This document shows positions 61,272 through 64,000 of a stretch of DNA of 64,000 nucleotides, piece by piece; the first letter of the stretch is position 1; each line of letters starts with the position of its first letter. The stretch is from contig JAIEOV010000009.1 in the NCBI GenBank assembly GCA_019750135.1, forward strand, positions 276,398-340,397, written 5' to 3'. Source of the DNA: Reyranella sp. Lineage in GTDB: Bacteria > Pseudomonadota > Alphaproteobacteria > Reyranellales > Reyranellaceae. The notes below the pieces were generated by a model, which had not been told where the DNA came from, did no database searches, and saw only the letters and a program-made list of their open reading frames with translations. The position numbers were made by a program, and so were the translations under genes.

Positions 61272-63758
61272 ATGGCTCGAAACTTGAACGTGACTGGCAA
61301 GCTGCGCTTGGACATCCCGATCCTGCTTCCGGAGGTAAATGACGCCGCCGATGCTTGCGTGAAGCGGCTGATATCGGAGATGCGCGGTCGCGAGGGGATC
61401 GAAGAGGTCCACGTCGCCACTCGTGATGGCGAGCCTGCTCAGCTCTGCGTTCACTATGATGCTGCCGTTCTGCCGCTGCCGCGCATCCGCGAATTGGTTA
61501 CCGCAGCTGGCGCAAGGATCGCCGAGCGTTATGGTCACGCAGTGTGGCAGCTCGACATCCAGCACGAGAGGCGTGCGCGCACTATCGCCGAACAATTGCG
61601 CGCGCTGCCGGGGGTCCTGGAGGCGGAAGCCAGTGCCGCTGGAGCTGTGCGCATCGAATTCGATCGATCCATCACCTCGGAAGCGTCGCTCGCGCGCGAA
61701 CTGGCCAAGATGCGCACCGGACGTTCCGCGAAAGCACGTGCGGGCGCCGATGACCATGCCGGGCACGACCATCGGGCGGAGAGGCACGGATCGGGAGAAG
61801 CAGAGCACGACCATGAAAGCGGAATTCTTGGACCGAACACCGAGCTGATCTTCGCCCTGACTTGCGGCGGGCTGCTTGGCGGCGGCTTCTTGATGGAAAA
61901 GCTCTTGTCGGTTCCGGCTTGGCTGCCATTCGCCTGCTTTCTCGGCGCCTATTTCTTTGGCGGGTTCTTCACGCTGCGCGAGGCGATCGACAATCTGCGC
62001 CTGAAGCGGTTCGAAATCGACACTCTGATGCTGGTTGCTGCGGCCGGTGCGGCCGCGCTCGGCGCATGGGCGGAAGGCGCGCTCCTGCTCTTCCTTTTCA
62101 GCCTCGGCCATGCCCTCGAGCACTACGCCATGGGTCGCGCGAAGCGCGCGATCGAGGCGCTGGCGGAACTCGCGCCCCGGACAGCCCTCGTCAGGCGCGG
62201 TGGCGACCTGCGGGAGGTGCCCGTCGAGGAGCTAGTCCTGGGCGACATCGTCGTCGTCAAGCCGGATGCGCGTCTTCCGGCGGACGGCTTCGTGGTGACG
62301 GGCGAGAGCAGTGTCAACCAAGCACCCGTGACGGGCGAGAGCATCCCCGCCGATAAGCAGGCCGTCGCCGATGCGGTGGCAGCCCGGGCGGACCCCGACA
62401 AGCTCGATTCGGCCCACCGCGTCTTTGCCGGCACCATCAACGGCAGCGGCGCCATCGAGATCGAGGTCACCCGCAAGTCCACCGACAGCGCGCTGGCCAA
62501 GGTGGTCCGGATGGTCAGCGAGGCGGAGACGCAGAAGTCGCCGACCCAGCGCTTCACCGAGAAATTCGAGCGCCTCTTCGTGCCGGGCGTGCTGGCGCTG
62601 GCAGGGCTGTTGCTCTTCGCCTGGGTAGTGATCGACGAGCCTTTCCGTGACAGCTTCTATCGCGCCATGGCCGTCCTGGTCGCCGCCAGTCCCTGCGCGC
62701 TCGCCATCGCGACCCCGAGCGCCGTGCTGTCGGCCGTAGCGCGCGCCGCGCGCGGCGGTGTCCTGGTCAAGGGCGGCGGGCCGCTCGAGAACCTTGGTTC
62801 GCTTTCGGCGATCGCCTTCGACAAGACTGGCACCCTGACGGTAGGCAAGCCGCGCATAACCGATGTCGTGCCTGCCCCCGGTGTCGCGGAGAAGGACCTG
62901 CTACGGGTGGCGGTCGCCGTCGAGAGCCTGAGCGATCATCCGTTGGCCCGTGCCATCGCGCGCGATGGCCGCGACCGCCTCGGCAAAGATGTGGTCCCTC
63001 GAGCCACCGATCTCGAGAGCCTGACCGGGCGCGGGGTCGCCGCCAACGTCGACGGCGACAGGGTGTTGATTGGCAAGGCTGAGATGTTCGGCACCCAGGG
63101 CATCGCGCCACTCTCCACTCCCATGCAGGATGCCATCACGTCGCTTCGCGAGGGCGGCCGCACGACCATGATCGTGCGGCAGGGCAACCGCGATCTCGGC
63201 GCCATCGGGTTGATGGACACGCCGCGCGCAGCCGCGAAGGCGGCGCTGGCGCGGCTGCGCGCGCTTGGCATCCGACGGATGATCATGATCTCGGGCGACC
63301 ATCAGAAAGTCGCCGAGGCGATCGCGCATCAGGTCGGCCTCGACGAAGCTTGGGGCGACCTGATGCCCGAGGACAAGGTCGAGGCAATCAAAAAGCTGCG
63401 CGCCGAGGGCGAGGTCGCGATGGTCGGCGACGGCGTCAACGACGCCCCGGCGATGGCCAATGCCACGGTGGGCATCGTCATGGGCGCTGCCGGATCCGAC
63501 GTGGCGATGGAGACCGCCGACGTCGCCCTGATGGCCGACGATCTCGCCAACCTGCCGTTCGCCGTCGGATTGAGCCGCACCACGCGTTCGGTGATCCTCC
63601 AGAACGTCGTCGTCAGCCTGGGCGTGGTGGCGCTCCTGGTGCCGGCGACCATCCTTGGTCTCGGCATTGGCCCGGCGGTCGCGGTCCATGAGGGGTCGAC
63701 ACTGCTCGTCGTCTTCAATGCCCTGAGGCTCCTCGCTTATCGCAACAATAGCGGCTGA
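61272..63758 (+). CDS. Heavy-metal P1B-type ATPase (P1B-4-like motifs), His-rich linker
   Basis: SPCALAIATPSAVLSAVARAARGGVLVKGG, AFDKTGTLTVGKP, MVGDGVNDAPAMA, VAVHEGSTLLVVFNALRLL; DDHAGHDHRAERHGSGEAEHDHESG linker. Longer ORF begins at 61161. Confidence 0.9.
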   Translation: MARNLNVTGKLRLDIPILLPEVNDAADACVKRLISEMRGREGIEEVHVATRDGEPAQLCVHYDAAVLPLPRIRELVTAAGARIAERYGHAVWQLDIQHERRARTIAEQLRALPGVLEAEASAAGAVRIEFDRSITSEASLARELAKMRTGRSAKARAGADDHAGHDHRAERHGSGEAEHDHESGILGPNTELIFALTCGGLLGGGFLMEKLLSVPAWLPFACFLGAYFFGGFFTLREAIDNLRLKRFEIDTLMLVAAAGAAALGAWAEGALLLFLFSLGHALEHYAMGRAKRAIEALAELAPRTALVRRGGDLREVPVEELVLGDIVVVKPDARLPADGFVVTGESSVNQAPVTGESIPADKQAVADAVAARADPDKLDSAHRVFAGTINGSGAIEIEVTRKSTDSALAKVVRMVSEAETQKSPTQRFTEKFERLFVPGVLALAGLLLFAWVVIDEPFRDSFYRAMAVLVAASPCALAIATPSAVLSAVARAARGGVLVKGGGPLENLGSLSAIAFDKTGTLTVGKPRITDVVPAPGVAEKDLLRVAVAVESLSDHPLARAIARDGRDRLGKDVVPRATDLESLTGRGVAANVDGDRVLIGKAEMFGTQGIAPLSTPMQDAITSLREGGRTTMIVRQGNRDLGAIGLMDTPRAAAKAALARLRALGIRRMIMISGDHQKVAEAIAHQVGLDEAWGDLMPEDKVEAIKKLRAEGEVAMVGDGVNDAPAMANATVGIVMGAAGSDVAMETADVALMADDLANLPFAVGLSRTTRSVILQNVVVSLGVVALLVPATILGLGIGPAVAVHEGSTLLVVFNALRLLAYRNNSG

Positions 63759-64000
63759 TGTCCGCGCCGTCAGACCCGGGCAGTGCTGCAACTAATCTTG
63801 GAGAAGATAGAGCATGGACGGGATCCAGAAGGGGACGACCGCCGCGCGTAGAGGCCCGGAGGACCCAGATATCCTGTAGAATTGTCGCAGCAAGACTACT
63901 TTAGGGATGAGAACCTTGAACCTCTAGCCCGGATATCTCACAGGTAAGAGGTGCATCGGAGTCCTGCCTCTGAGAAAGTTGTTTTGCGAGAACGACTTTC

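Overview
High-GC window, alphaproteobacterial in style. Positions 1 to about 31.9 kb look like ordinary chromosome. This part carries an NAD-formate dehydrogenase operon (fdsGBA), a LysR regulator, a tctCBA transporter and an oxalate/formate C1 module (oxc, frc, formyltransferase, fhs). It also has malate synthase, PuuD-type urate oxidase and several acyl-CoA and hydrolase genes. A tRNA-Arg(CCG) at 31989..32065 marks the left edge of an accessory region that continues at least to about 60 kb. The accessory region contains three serine-recombinase loci, two related relaxase (RlxS/DUF3363-like) loci and many decayed IS fragments. Its cargo includes an AbiE-type module, a six-gene NIS-siderophore cluster resembling vibrioferrin pvsABCDE plus an SbnG-like citrate synthase, a TonB receptor and metal-efflux genes. 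The strongest candidates for something new are: (i) an AbiEii nucleotidyltransferase fused to a WYL domain and a C-terminal zinc-finger-like tail, 4-bp coupled to an AbiEi-like antitoxin; (ii) an in-frame chimera of a relaxase N-terminus with the DNA-binding half of a serine recombinase; (iii) a membrane-anchored BECR/EndoU-like putative RNase with a candidate immunity gene; (iv) a formyl-CoA transferase with a lysine-rich tail. All assignments come from reading the sequence and family knowledge. No database search was run.
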